From: Branchiostoma floridae
Taxonomy: Eukaryota; Chordata; Leptocardii; Amphioxiformes; Branchiostomatidae
Reading direction: 5' to 3'
Assembly: GCF_000003815.2 (NCBI RefSeq)
Contig: NC_049983.1
Span: 13,956,240-14,020,239 of the forward strand
Length of the DNA: 64,000 nucleotides
The notes below the pieces were generated by a model. The model was not told the DNA's origin. It worked only from the letters and a program-made list of their open reading frames with translations, and did not search any database. How positions within the stretch are numbered: position 1 is the stretch's first letter; each line of letters opens with the position of its first letter. The position numbers and the translations under genes are program-made. Positions 1-11,710 of the stretch are shown one piece after another.

Positions 1-115
1 TTCTAATGTGTGAATCCGGTATATAAATTTCCAATCAAGCAGCCCTCACAGAATGCATTCAATTCATTCGATGGAAGCAGTGTGATACAAAATACAGCCT
101 CATGTGATACATATA

Positions 116-317
116 GAATACAACACTGTGTATTCCGTATCACCCGAGGTACCAGCCCGACCGCGGGTCGGATTGCCCGACGGCCGAAGGCCGGAGGGTG
201 ATCCGATCCGCGGGAGGACTGGGACCGAGGGTGGTCCGACCCGCGGAAGGCCGGAGGGTGATCCAACCCGCGGGAGGGCTGGGACCGAGGGTGATGCGGA
301 ATACACCGTGTTGTATT
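116..317. mobile_element. Short TIR element with 60-bp internal repeat
   Basis: The ends are imperfect inverted repeats of about 29 bp (116-144 against 289-317, two mismatches), both carrying the AATACAACAC motif. The GC-rich interior holds an exact-spacing 60-bp direct repeat (units starting at 189 and 249, core GGCCGGAGGGTGATCC). This is the layout of a non-autonomous DNA transposon (MITE). No transposase is present and I could not define a target-site duplication. Confidence 0.6.
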
Positions 318-330
318 TTATTTATGTCCT

Positions 331-686
331 ACCCGCCTGAGAAAACCACTGTTTTGATGCGAAATGCGCCAGAAGTTGAACAAATTTGTTGCCCTCGAAA
401 AAAAAGCGTTGCAACAGTAATGTTCCAACGTCCGAATCAGGTATTCGAACTTTCGATGGCGCCGTACTAGGCCCACTCGAAACAGTTCGATTTATTCGAA
501 TGGAGCCCGTGTGATAAGCCCGGGCCGTACGGAAAGTTATCAGCCGGTCCGGAACACCCGTATCGAACATTTTCGCATCACAGGTATGACATAAAGCAAG
601 TTATCACCAGTCTGGCACATCCATATTAAACATTATAGCACTCCAGGTATGACATCAACTATAAGTTGAATGTTTTGTTACATACA
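331..686. other. Intergenic or intronic stretch, nothing recognised
   Basis: AT-rich sequence with short GC-rich patches. The open frames across it lack splice context and codon bias, and I see no RNA gene. Confidence 0.5.
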
Positions 687-1992
687 AAGGGCTCCAAATA
701 CGTTTTTCTGTCTGCTTGCACTGGTACAGTTTACTTTTGCAGGGCTCGAAATACCACATGCATATGCAAGTTTGTGCAAGTAAAATTGGTGTGGTGCAAG
801 TAAGTTTAGACCAAACTTGCACCAGTGCAAGTTACTTTTGTCCTCTAATACCTGACATTAGAAAAAGCTTACACACACCGAGAATATTGTCATTGTCTGT
901 CATTGAAACGTAAAAGAAAATAACACTGAATAAAAAAAAAAGCCTAAATTTGTTATTTCTAAATTTGGTTAGACATCCAGGGAAACTATTTTTTTTAGAC
1001 AAATCCATCTCTACAATGCTAATGATTCCTATGGTGCTGTTCCTTTCCTTTATTCCTTTATTCCGATACCCTTTAGCCCTATTTAGGGCTAGTCTACCAG
1101 GGTTCATATGAAACAATGAAACATACATAAACAAACGCAAATATATACACAAACATACATGTATATATACAAACAGAGCAGTCTTACCTTGATTTGCATA
1201 TGAGTTACATTTGCATACTAAGTAGTGACTTTAAAATGTTCAACTGGTTTTTCCAGTTATATGTATTGTATTGAGTTGTTCTACCACTTCATTCTGGAGA
1301 GGCTTAAGACTAGTTACTGTGATGGATGTCACTCGAAGAGTCCAGAAGAAATCTATGGATCTTATCGAGTTGTAGACATTGAATTGTCTTTAATTGAGGC
1401 TAAATTCACAGTTTTTATGAAACAGTTTGTACAATTTCAAACCAAAACTAAGATACGCTACGGAAAAACAAATATCCAAACATGTGGTCTTTACCGGTAT
1501 GTATCCCCATTTACTCACGTACATTTGCAAATATTCAGAAGAGGAGATAAGGGGTTAACAGTTCACTATTTTGGGTTGTGCAAGTAAGTTTCTTTTGGTG
1601 CAAGTTACCTTTGGCTTAATTTGCACAGGTGCAAGTTGACTGAAAAGTGTATTTCGAGCCCTGCTTTTGAAATTACCTGCACCAGAGAAATGTTACCTGC
1701 ACCAGTCAGATATATCCCAAAAGTGGATAAAACAACTTTTTGAACATGCTTTATATACCTGTTTACTAATAAAGTAGAAATGGGATTACTGCCTTGCATA
1801 TAAACAAAATAACAAGTTACCGTTCCATATACTCACAATGATTAGAAACTACATGTATCAGTAATCATCATCACACAATAATGCACAGTGCATAACCTGG
1901 TGCAGGTGTGTGCAGGTAGAGATCAGAAGTACCTACACAGCCCAACTTTTACCTGCACTAACCTGCATATGCAGGTGGTATTTTGAGGTTTG
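687..1992. mobile_element. Outer CAGGGCTCGAAA-type TIR element, disrupted
   Basis: The left end (687, degenerate AAGGGCTCCAAATAC) and right end (1978-1992, GTATTTTGAGGTTTG) are decayed versions of the CAGGGCTCGAAATAC terminus seen intact elsewhere here. Subterminal TGCAGGT/ACCTGCA motifs on both sides match the element at 6964. A second copy of the same family is inserted at 740-1663. No clear outer target-site duplication remains. Confidence 0.55.
740..1663. mobile_element. Inner TIR element nested in a same-family copy
   Basis: Perfect 15-bp TIRs: CAGGGCTCGAAATAC at 740-754 and its reverse complement at 1649-1663. CTTTTG directly flanks both ends (734-739 and 1664-1669), so this is a 6-bp target-site duplication. 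Removing the element and one CTTTTG restores the alignment of the outer copy with its relative at 4463. The 924-bp interior has no transposase-like frame, so it is non-autonomous. The CAG...CTG ends suggest a hAT-like origin, which is an inference. Confidence 0.72.
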
Positions 1993-2717
1993 ACTGTACA
2001 TGCTGTATCCCCCCTTCTTTCACTTCACTTAAAGAATCATCATTTTTTTCTCATTTACTCTTATTCTTTTTATTTACAGATGTCTCTCTCTACTACATTT
2101 TGCACTCCCTAGATATCTAATGGGGGCATCTACAATATTTACATATTGATAACATCTGTAAGACATTTGCATGTAAGATACATGGCGATTGGTAAGTAGG
2201 AATTTTTGGGATGAAAACAGGTTTTTCCAGCAAGTCAATGATGGACTGGCTTTCTATCACCTATCTGTATCTATATAGCCGGTATAACCGCCGTTCGGCG
2301 TAACACACCAGCTTCGCAGGCACGCGGTGCGGCAGCAGCTGGTTATAAACATGTCCTAAATACTGTTGTAACCACTAGTAGTACATAAAGCTTTCTTCAA
2401 CAGAAAAAATTAAATGTGTGGATCAAACCAACTATCAGTAAAAAGTACTCTATACGCAGAGGCTTGGCTTCAGTTGGTTTTGTACTTCTGTTTAGGCCTG
2501 TTTCGTTATAATTACCTACCTTAGAAAAACCTGCCGACCCTAGACTTTTTTTGGGTGGGCAGTGGAGTCACATAGCTTCCAGTCAGAATTTTTATTCAGC
2601 CAGCTTCTTATTGAAGTAAAAACAGTTGCTTGTCCTATCTAATGAAGGATAAATGTATGAATTATGCACAAAATTAAAGTTTGGCATTGACAAACAAGTG
2701 AACTGAAAGAACATCAT
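1993..2717. other. Non-coding, with a GC-rich repeat fragment
   Basis: AT-rich sequence with one GC-rich island at about 2275-2345 (ACCGCCGTTCGGCG and a CAGCAGCTGG box). It looks like a fragment of a dispersed repeat, but I cannot name it. No gene is seen. Confidence 0.35.
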
Positions 2718-3083
2718 CAGGCCTCGAAATACTTTTTTCAGCCAGGTTGCGCAGGCGGCAACCCGAATCAAAAACCAACTTGCGCCATCAGCATTTCAGA
2801 TTGCGCCACTTCCAAGTTGTTACTATCTCCAAATTTGCTACTTATCCATTATCTGTAAAAGCAGTTCATTTCAGTTGAAGAAATATAGCAAAAAAAAGAT
2901 GCAGGGCAAATTAAGTGCACTTTTCTCAATAAACGTCCAATTTATCAATCTTTTGAAAATAAAGACTGCAACAAAAACAATATCTGAAAGAACCGTGAAA
3001 AAATCACAACCTTTCTGAGCATCTCTCGCACGGAGAAAACTACTGTCGCGGCGAGGGTGCGCAAGTGGTTAATTCGAGCCCTG
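2718..3083. mobile_element. CAGGGCTCGAA-type TIR element, 366 bp
   Basis: The left terminus CAGGCCTCGAAATAC (2718) and right terminus ending TTCGAGCCCTG (3083) are inverted repeats. ATCAT flanks both sides directly (2713-2717 and 3084-3088), a 5-bp target-site duplication. The interior carries TTGCGCCA/TGCGCAA motifs instead of the TGCAGGT motifs of the other copies, so it is a distinct subfamily. There is no transposase frame. Confidence 0.7.
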
Positions 3084-4462
3084 ATCATGCGAGTACTGTC
3101 ATCTTGCTCTTGAATATTAATGAGTCGCCTTACATGGCGCCTTTTGACAACACAAAGGCATTTCTCTGATGGGCTGACGGTTAGTAGCCACGCCCCTAAT
3201 ACCCGTTTTCTGCGTCTGAAAAGGCAGGGGTGACATTGTAAGGCATTGCCGCGACAGTCAACCCTGTGTGGGGGGGTGGTTAAATCCTGTAGTTTAGCAG
3301 CACTTTTTATTTTTGCTGGATTTTTCTTTTTTTTTGCGAGTGTTAATTTTGGGGTCACCAGAGGATGTCATCCATAAAATTAAGTCAGTGTGGCCTAACC
3401 ATAGAACAACTGACAACACGCATGCTGAAAGTGGCAGAGGAATCACGCAACATCTGCTTGGTAATATCCAATTATTGCAACGCCTAAAACGTATACCAGG
3501 AAAAAGTTTGTACTAGCTTGTTTTTCATAACACTGGCACTGGCCAATGCAATGCGCTAGCAAGCCAGAGTCAAACATCTGCTTAGGGAACATGCATCATC
3601 GCGCAACTGAGTACAGACGACATGCCAAACTATATACGAATGCAGCAAACGGAACATAGAGATCTTGGTGCGAACACTCAAGACAAATGATAGGCCGACT
3701 ACAATAGTATACAGTTACAGAGTAATAAAAATCCTGAATCCACAGGCATTAGCTGAGTCAGCAGGCATTATTCTTGTAGTAATTAATGCACATTACTATT
3801 TCTAGGAAATAACATTTCAGGTATCTAAAATGACTTACTTTTGTAAAGACCGGTCAACAGTACCATTTCAGGGGTACCTAAGCCCTTACACAAATTTTCC
3901 CGAAATTACTATGCGATAAGGGACAAATGTTATTAAAAATACGCAAGACTATTATGAAAAATGCATTAACTTTGATAAAGCACTATCATATACAAACCTT
4001 ATGAAAAATGAAATCTTTTTATGCAAATCAGTATTGAGAGATGCTACTCAGTGTTTCTACCCATGATATTTTTTACAGCGTTAAAAAGTGGAAATATTCT
4101 GGATAAGGCAATCTGTATGATACTGACATCTACTGCATTGTATTCTCACATTCACATCATAATTTCATACTTCTAAGGGTCTAAGGGTAAGGGGGCCTTA
4201 TTCAGATTATGTCCACTTTCAATGACCTAATATTGCTTAGGTTGACTTTAAAGCTAAAGCAGTAGGCTCGTCCTCATTGAAATGTCAAAAATGCTGTCGC
4301 CTGACTTTACGACTTGATATTGAGCAAATTATAGACAGCATGACTGGTCCCTTTGTTTTTCTACAACCCCTGTAATGTTTAACAAAAGATGCACCACGAC
4401 ATTCATATTGGTTCATGGCTTTGAAGGTTAAATAAATATAGCCTCGGGTTGGATTTCAACCC
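3084..4462. other. Intergenic or intronic stretch, nothing recognised
   Basis: No frame with splice sites or conserved motifs. Short runs of T and A only. Confidence 0.5.
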
Positions 4463-4640
4463 CAGGGCTCGAAATACTTTTTTTCTGCATACCTGCACTG
4501 GTGCAGGTAACATTGAAAATTACCTGCACCAGACAAATTTTACCTGCACCATTCTGAATTTAGGAAGTATGGATCATACTAAAATTGTTCAGGAAACATT
4601 GCTATTTTTTCTGTGGGAGGCTGTGTGAGGAGGTTTATGC
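4463..4640 (+). mobile_element. Truncated CAGGGCTCGAAA-type element
   Basis: Begins with the intact CAGGGCTCGAAATAC terminus and continues with TGCAGGT repeats. It then follows, in reverse orientation, the right half of the 6964-7291 element (shared GGATCATACTAAAATTG), but no matching far terminus is seen. It is probably a one-ended relic; the right limit is approximate. Confidence 0.5.
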
Positions 4641-5259
4641 ATGTTGCCAAATTCGACAACAAACGTTACCACCATGAGTTTGATAACTGCCCTGTAATGC
4701 ATTATTACCTTCGCCTACCAATAGGACCGAAAATAATAAGTTGACATTATTTTGGCTATGGTTCAAAGAGGAATTTTCCTAAACAACCCAGCTCAAACAA
4801 CCAGGTAATTTTCAGTGAAAATAAAGTTATTTATTTTTTTATCAAAGTGATCAGAGTGAGTATCGAATAGACATATATAATAGCCCATGAGCTATTCTTT
4901 TGTTTATTTCTTATGCACAACATCGTCTTCTCCTGTTGCCACAGCTCAATGCTGCTATCTTTTATCTCCAAGTTCCTGTGACTCGTGCAGTGGTTTTCCA
5001 ATTTGCACAAAATTCGTATAATTTTACAAAAAATTACTTTAATATGCAACATTTTTGAGAATCCTGATTTGCATTATCAGTATTCAATTATGTACATCAT
5101 AACTTAAACTATCTACAAACTAAAAACTAGAGTTCCACGAACACATACCTTTGCCAAATAAACCAGGTTTGTTATGTAGAATGATGTCTGTAGACATAAA
5201 TGTGTTACTCATTACATTTTATTTTATATGCCCGGAGTTGGTTCATAACATTTCGCCAT
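4641..5259. other. Intergenic or intronic stretch, nothing recognised
   Basis: AT-rich, with no supported coding frame or RNA gene. Confidence 0.45.
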
Positions 5260-6125
5260 TGCTTATACAAATTAGATCCCTATTTACATAATGATATTAA
5301 ATTGTATCAAGCATTACTTAAGCTATCAGCATACCAAAAATCATGATGATCCTTTCATCCCTTCTTGACTTATTCTCTTTCAAAGTTGGAAACTAAACCG
5401 GCTCCTGCAGTTCAAGAAAAGATGTTACTGGACCCAAACATACACCTCTTAGTCTCTGCCATCTTTCTCAGTTCCATATGTGTCAAGTTTGAAAGTCCTA
5501 TCACGGAATGCAGTGGATTTATCAACTTTCTGCATTAATTATGCAAATTGTTGATTTATATAATTAGTATCTCATTATGTAAGTTTTTACTTAGGATATC
5601 TACATACCAAAAATCATGACGATCCGTCAACATGTTCATATTTTGCCATTAATTATGCAAATGAGATCATCATCTGCATAATTAATATGTATAAATATTT
5701 CTTTCCTTCTCAGCTACAAATGTGACAAGTTTGAAAGTCCTATAAAGGAATGCAGTGGATTTACAAACTTTCCTCATTAATTATGCAAATTAGCTGTCGA
5801 TTTGCATAATTTGAATTCCATCATGTAAGTCTTCCCATTGGCTATCTACATACCAAAAATCATGACGATCCGTCAACACGTTTATATATTCTCATTAATC
5901 ATGCAAATGAGGTCGTCATTTGCATAATTAATATGGATTGATTTTTCTCTCTTTCTCAGCTATATATGTGACAAGTTTGAAAGTCGTATTATGAAATGTA
6001 GCGGATTTATAAACTTTCCTCATTAATTATGCAAATTAGTTGCTGATTTGCATAATTAGTATTCCATCATGTACATTGTTACTTGGGCTATCTACATACC
6101 AAAAATCGTAACGATCCATCAACAC
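5260..6125. repeat. 246-bp tandem repeat, 3-4 copies
   Basis: The phrase CTACATACCAAAAATC recurs at 5600, 5846 and 6092, exactly 246 bp apart, with a more diverged copy at about 5328. Each unit also carries ATTATGCAAAT and GTGACAAGTTTGAAAGT blocks. Period and order are regular, so this is a true tandem array. It runs directly into the dispersed repeat at 6125-6860. Confidence 0.75.
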
Positions 6126-6860
6126 GTTCTCGAGTTATTCTCGTCCAAAGTTTGAAAGGAAATCGGCGACTGCAGTTCCAAACAAGCCACTAGGGGGTCC
6201 AAACCTACCGCACTTACTCTCTGCCCCAAGGGCTATCCACCACTCAAATATCATAACCACAGCATGTCCAGAACACGAGATATCAAAAATTGAGGTTCTG
6301 CTGCAGTACCTTAGCAAGCCGCTAGGGGGCCCATTATCGAACTTGACCTTCATTTTCCCGACCCCTACCCACCTACCAAATATTATCTGGATCCATTCAA
6401 GGCTTCTCGAGTTATGCTGTTAACAGACACACAGACACACACACAGACAGACTCACAAGCCCAAAACATAACCTTAGCCATTCTGGCAAAGGTAATTATG
6501 ACGATCCATCAAATTCTGAAACAAGATTAGACCCTGCAGTTCTGAAAAAAGCCACTAAAAGGGCCCAAACCTACACCACTTTTCTCTACCCCAGAAGATA
6601 TCCATCACTCAAAAATAGCACAACCACTGCATATTCAGAACACAAGATATCAAAACTGAAAGTTCCGCTGCAATACCCAGGAAAGCTGCTAGGAAGCTAA
6701 TTATTGAACTTGACCTTTATTTTCTTGACCCCATTCCTCCTAATAAATATCATAAGGACCCATCAAACACCTCGAGTTATGCTGTTGACAGACAGACACA
6801 CAGACATGCAAATAGCACCAAAACATTCCTATTGACAAGGGTACTCATGAAAGTAAAGAC
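6125..6860. repeat. Duplicated dispersed repeat with CA-rich tails
   Basis: Two diverged copies in direct orientation (about 6125-6495 and 6496-6850). Both contain CTCGAGTTATGCTGTT followed by an ACAGACACACAGACA-type tail, and both contain GCTAGG-rich blocks. This looks like an abundant interspersed family whose internal part has amplified into the 246-bp array upstream. I cannot assign it to a named class. Confidence 0.6.
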
Positions 6861-6963
6861 ATTTGACAGAAATTGGCCATGGGCCCTAATTCCCAGCTGG
6901 CTGAATAAAAGTGAATGATGCTGAAGTTCACTATGTTTACATTATCTCATCTGTATATACAGC

Positions 6964-7291
6964 CAGGGCTCGAAATACCACCTGCATATGCAGGTTAGTG
7001 CAGGTAAAATTGGAGCTGTGCAGGCATTTCAGGTGTCTACCTGCACCTAATCTGCACTGGTCCATGTACTGGGTTTTATACATAAATCATAAATGTCATA
7101 TGATGTACTACAATGTAGGATTATGTGGTTATTAGCTGTATTAAATGTTAGGACGAGGAAATGTTACCACCTATAAAGTTGAAAAGAAAAAAATAGCAAT
7201 TTTAGTATGATCCAAAATTTCTAAATTGAGAAGGTGCAGGTAAAATTTGTCTGGTGCGGGTAACTTTAAAAAAAAAGTATTTCAAGCCGTG
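6964..7291. mobile_element. CAGGGCTCGAAA-type TIR element, 328 bp
   Basis: Left end CAGGGCTCGAAATAC and right end GTATTTCAAGCCGTG are near-perfect inverted repeats. ACAGC immediately flanks both sides (6959-6963 and 7292-7296), a 5-bp target-site duplication. Subterminal TGCAGGT motifs are shared with the copies at 687, 740 and 4463. It is non-autonomous. Confidence 0.75.
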
Positions 7292-7777
7292 ACAGCACTT
7301 CAGACAGTGACAAAGCCAGATACAGCAAAAATCCATCTGGTTCTCATTAACTGGGGTTGGTGCTTTTAACCTTTGCCTCGTAAACTCTGCCTAGGTGTCT
7401 ACAAACCAACTCTATTACTAGGATTCCAATTACTATTAGTATTAGGGGATAGAAGTCTTGCGTCTGAGAACAAATGAAACCCAAGTAAGGTTGTACATAA
7501 TTTTGATAACTAACTTGTGTATTTCTCATTAACAACCCCATTCAGCTATTTTGATGACTGTTCCACTTAACCACTTATGTGGTAATACAGTGCAAAGTGG
7601 CCAAAGAATTTTTATCATTCAAATATAGAAGAGCTGCTAATGTAAGAATCAAAACTGCAATGCTGTCAGATATATCATATTTTTACTTTGCTAAATGCTA
7701 CAAATACAAGTTGCATTAACTGCAAGCAAGCACAGTTACTAACATTATAGTTGCACTTGCACTTGCAAATGATAATA

Positions 7778-7970
7778 CTGTAAATGCAGAAATGTTCGCG
7801 GTGGATTAATGTTCCCAGTTTAAACCACCGCAAACTTAAACTTAAAACCACCGCAAACATTTTTCTATTATGGTATTAGACTGCAGTTACGCAAACTTAA
7901 ATCTACCGCGAAAAGTCCTTTTTCCCGCTACCGCGAAATTAAATACCAGCGAACTTAAATGCATTTACAG
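7778..7970. mobile_element. CTGTAAATGCA MITE (TA target), copy 1
   Basis: Termini CTGTAAATGCA and TGCATTTACAG are perfect inverts flanked by TA on each side (7776-7777, 7971-7972). That suggests a mariner/Tc-like target choice. Internal blocks such as CCGCGAAATTAAA and ACCACCGCAAAC match the copy at 43111-43333. No coding capacity. Confidence 0.75.
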
Positions 7971-8197
7971 TAATTGATATAATGTATACAATAAGAGCAG
8001 AGCCAGCAGACTAACACAGTACTAAGACTAACTCCAACGGTTCAAATTGCAAATACATTTCCCCTTTAATTTTTAGAGGACGACCGGGTATATCTTCTAC
8101 CAGAGTCCTAATTGGGCAGAGAACTCAAAACTCAAAAGAGATATCAAAGCCCCATCATTTGGATGGTATTGAGTTTCTGTCCATTTGATCACAGCAT

Positions 8198-8796
8198 CAG
8201 GGGTGCATAAGCATTTGCACGAACCCTATGAAATCCGTACGGATATTATGTGATACACACGAATCACTATGCGAAAACGCACGAATATTATGAAAATTGC
8301 ACGAATCACTATGCAAAAACGCACGAATATTGTGACATTCGCACGAATCACTATGGATTCACACGAACCTTATGAGATNNNNNNNNNNNNNNNNNNNNNN
8401 NNNNNNNNNNNNNNNNNNNNNNNNNNNNNNNNNNNNNNNNNNNNNNNNNNNNNNNNNNNNNNNNNNNNNNNNNNNNNNACTGTTTTGCTTCATTTCGGCC
8501 TGTTACATTGTATTTTCCGCCGCACGCCGATCGAAGCCGCCATCTTGAAAATCTCGCTCCGTCTGTCACGTGACCCCGGCAGTGGTTGTGCAATTTCGCA
8601 TAAGGTTTGTGCAAATCTCATAAGGTTCGTGTGCATCACATAGTGATTCGTGCGAATTTCATAATATTCGTGCGTTTTTGCATAGTGATTCGTGCGAATT
8701 TCATAATATTCGTGCGTTTTCGCATAGTGATTCGTGTGTATCACATAATATTCGTACGAATTTCATAGGGTTCGTGCAAATGCTTAGGCACCCCTG
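8198..8796. mobile_element. Large palindromic TIR element around an N gap
   Basis: The outer ends CAGGGGTGCATAAGC (8198) and GCTTAGGCACCCCTG (to 8796) are inverted repeats. AGCAT flanks both (8193-8197, 8797-8801). The arms extend about 180-200 bp and are built from an internal unit of about 42 bp alternating CACGAATCACTATGC and CACGAATATTATG. The centre contains GCCGCCATCTTG at 8536 and 100 N (8379-8478), so the element is incomplete in the assembly. The frames drawn across it are repeat artefacts. Confidence 0.75.
8379..8478. other. Assembly gap (100 N)
   Basis: A run of exactly 100 N inside the left arm/centre of the palindromic element. A long inverted repeat is a plausible reason for the assembly break. 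Confidence 0.95.
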
Positions 8797-8970
8797 AGCA
8801 TTCCAACTCACAGTCAGAATGTACATGAATGATAAACCCTATTGAATTTGTACTAAATTACATATACAATTGTACACACAATACCTTACCTGCTATTATA
8901 AATATATTGCTAAGTAGGATTTCACATATCAATTCTGGACCTTTCATTCTTGACCTATATTGGGTAGACT

Positions 8971-9426
8971 TCTAGATCCCGTTTACACTAAAAAAAGTGA
9001 GTTTAACATCGAAATGGATCAGAAGTTTAATTCTATCAAACTAGATAACTGCATTCAGACTCGTTTTTAGACAATTGGATTAAACCCAAACTTGCAATCA
9101 TGACCACCCCGAATTGGGACGATCCAAAATGTTGCTAAAGATGACCGCATCATTTTGAAGCGGGTGGCAACATCGATTTTTCATGGTAACTGGCAGAAAA
9201 TAACAGTAAAATCGGCCATATTGGGTTAGGTTTTGACTCGATTACAGTCGGCAAGATACTGAAGACCATGGCGCTCATGAGGTCATACAGGTCATTGGGA
9301 TACTCATAGTCTACTATAATGGGGGTCACACTACAAAAATTGATTACAATCGTGTCATGCTAATCAGATTTAATGTTTAATCCAATTCATTTTTTGAGTG
9401 TGAATGGGGTCCTTTACAGGTCTAGA
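8971..9426. mobile_element. Possible TIR element
   Basis: TCTAGA occurs at both ends. The adjoining sequences (GATCCCGTTTACACT on the left; the complement of AGTGTGAATGGGGTCC on the right) are imperfect inverted repeats followed by an A/T run. I see no target-site duplication or coding frame. The call rests on the ends alone. Confidence 0.4.
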
Positions 9427-10562
9427 CTGGTGTCAACAACTTGTCAATACCAGAAACCAGTGCTGTGACACTCACAAATACATAAATTGTAGAACTTGGG
9501 CACCAAAGGGATGAGCTTTTGTGGATGTGAAAATTTTGCACATGGAAAACTAATGCATGAAAATATCACTATATCATATACATGTATGCACATTAGCTGA
9601 TTCCCAAGGGATTCAAAAACTTTTTGCAGTTTTAGAAACTTGAAAGCAAAATGGAATTAAGTATCATATTGTTGCATTCTAGAGAATCTTTTTCTATCAA
9701 TATTTTCAAGTGTTCTTTAAATGTTGAGTTTTCACTTGCAAAAAAGTTTCAAATTTTGTGTGAGACCATCTGGTTGAGAAAATAGAGAAAAGCCTCAAGT
9801 TGTTACAAATTACAATGTAAAACTTTACACTAGTGACTTTTCAATGTATTCTTATCAAATTTGAGTAATTTTGAAATGTTCACGATATGCAAATAAGCCT
9901 ATTCCCAAGGGACATAAAAATCAAGAGTTCTTAGATTAAAAAAATAAGGTGACAGAAAATTATACCGCGCAAATTTTTCACATGCAGAAAAAACATTTCT
10001 GCATCAAAACTGCAAGTATTCTAAATTTTAAACCCTCCATTCAGACACAGGGAAACACCTGCAACACTCAAAGTCTCACATGACCGAAGAATGATGAAAT
10101 GTCTAGCCAATTACATTGGCTCTATATAAAAATGTATAAATTATCTGTCCTCCTACACACATGCAATATCAACAAAGACAGGTCCTATTGACATGCTAGC
10201 CTGTCAATAAGAACCTTTACTTGCTATTGACATGCTAAGCATGTCAATAAGAACCCCCCTGCTATTTGAAGGCTATAAAGAACCCCCCCCCCCCGACTAT
10301 TCACAGGTAAGTCTGAGCCTGCAGTAAATATTTAACACTATAGTACAAAGACTGATAAAGTTAATTGCATCTTGAAATTGAATGTTATTCATAGTCAATC
10401 TTTTTTTCCGATAAAACATTAATTCAACTCTCGATCATTCACAACTTCCAGATAAATTTTATGTAACGCGTTACAAGAAATTTGCATAAAAACAACACCA
10501 CCTCAGACACACCTCACAAAATATCAACAAACATTCGTCAAGTCTGCATAGATAAGTCTTAC
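9427..10562. other. Non-coding, small palindromes only
   Basis: Probably the first intron of the minus-strand gene at 10563-11004. The only structure seen is a 25-bp palindrome at 10225-10249 (TATTGACATGC, TAA, GCATGTCAATA). A weaker version of it lies 48 bp upstream, and a C run follows at 10281-10294. Confidence 0.5.
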
Positions 10563-11004
10563 CTTTCTGTACCGATCTCTTCCTTGGAATGGTGAAGCTC
10601 TTCATAGCCTCGAAAATCCTGGCAGGGTCTTCTTGTGGTACGGTCGGAGTTTCTCCCTCTTCTTCAAACAACGTTTCCTCCTCGCCCTCCCCCATGCTTC
10701 CTTCGTCCTCCATGTTGTTTTCCGACTGCCGCGAAGTGTCAGAATCGACGCTCGTGTTTTCCCCACTGTCATGGTTTCCTTTATCACCCGTCCCATCCTT
10801 ATCGTTCCCTGAACTATCACTGTCCTGGTCATGTCGTGGTAAGGACAGCTTCTCGAATAAGTTAGCCATTTTTGGCCAATCTTCTGTGATCACCTCATAT
10901 TTTTTCTCACCTGCATGCTTGCAGAAGACGGCCGTCCAATGTGGACCAATCGCCACGCTCCTAATGAAATTCAAGTCACGCACAGGGCGAAACGTATACC
11001 GCAC
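10563..11004 (-). CDS. First coding exon of an unrecognised acidic protein
   Basis: The open frame starts at the ATG at 11002-11004 (minus) and reads 147 codons plus one base. It ends at a good donor (AAAG, then GTAAGA on the minus strand). The N-terminal 60 residues look folded (MRYTFRPVRDLNFIRS..., ...WPKMANLFEKLSLPRH). Residues 61-125 are a low-complexity Ser/Asp/Glu/Gly tract. A short conserved-looking stretch follows (DPARIFEAMKSFTIPRKR). Codon choice and the donor make it a credible exon. I do not recognise the family and saw no second exon at lower coordinates, so the gene may extend left through the repeat-rich DNA. The antisense frame at 10589-11089 is a shadow. Confidence 0.6.
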
Positions 11005-11240
11005 GTTGATTGGACAAGATGAAAACGGTCAAGGGTCAAATCCTTACAGTTCAAAGGTTACCTTCTGTAAAAGTGGCGGAAAGTTATAAATTTTGAGTAT
11101 TTTTGAGTTTTTGAAGGCTTGGTCGCCGCTGTCACAGCCGCCGCTGGAAAGGCTGTTTCTGTTGCCCATGAACGGGTTGCGCATGGATGTTTGGAAACAC
11201 TCACGATTGCACTAACAAGGTAATAACTAAGATAAGCTTT
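11005..11240. promoter_or_regulatory. GC-richer upstream region of the minus-strand gene
   Basis: The sequence upstream of the minus-strand start is locally GC-rich, with a CTGTCACAGCCGCCGCTGG patch at 11130-11148. It includes a possible plus-strand donor (ACAAG, GTAATA at 11219). It may be a bidirectional TATA-less promoter. This rests on composition and position only. Confidence 0.3.
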
Positions 11241-11710
11241 TTATCTTATATTTTGCCAACTTCAAAGTTATTTTTATGACGTAATGCTGCATGCATTATT
11301 TCCTCTGTACGCAGCTCAGCTACGTAATTTTATCATCATGTATATGATGTAGGTTGTATCGATAAGTGGTATTTAATTAAGCCACTTTTCTCCTGAAATC
11401 GCAGAACCCACAAATTTTAGAAAATGTGGGCCTTTTCGTCTCCCTCTGCTTCCAAAAAAAGAAGTCAAACCCAACCTGTTTAGAAATAGCCAACACTAGT
11501 ATTAGATGAGAATATTGTTTATGACTGTCCATTTTCACTATGTGTATACCATGTACTTGCAATTAGCCCTCGGGCACGAACTTGCAAATAAACTTCTTCT
11601 ATTTAATGCAAAATTTTGTTTGATATCTAACATTATGAAGGTCATAGAGACTATTTGACCTTTAATCATTAGTAAATATTTGATTTTTAGTGATCAGCAA
11701 AAAATATATG
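11241..11710. other. Intergenic, nothing recognised
   Basis: AT-rich; no supported gene or RNA. Confidence 0.45.

Noticed and set aside
5260-6125. CRISPR-like array
   Set aside because: The units are 246 bp, contiguous and eukaryotic in context; there are no short repeats with unique spacers.
8269-8643. 124-aa ORF across the first N gap
   Set aside because: It is a translation of the tandem units of a palindromic element plus N; not a gene.
10589-11089. 166-aa plus-strand ORF opposite the acidic exon
   Set aside because: Ser/Pro-rich antisense shadow of the Glu/Asp/Ser-rich minus-strand exon, which has the better donor and start.
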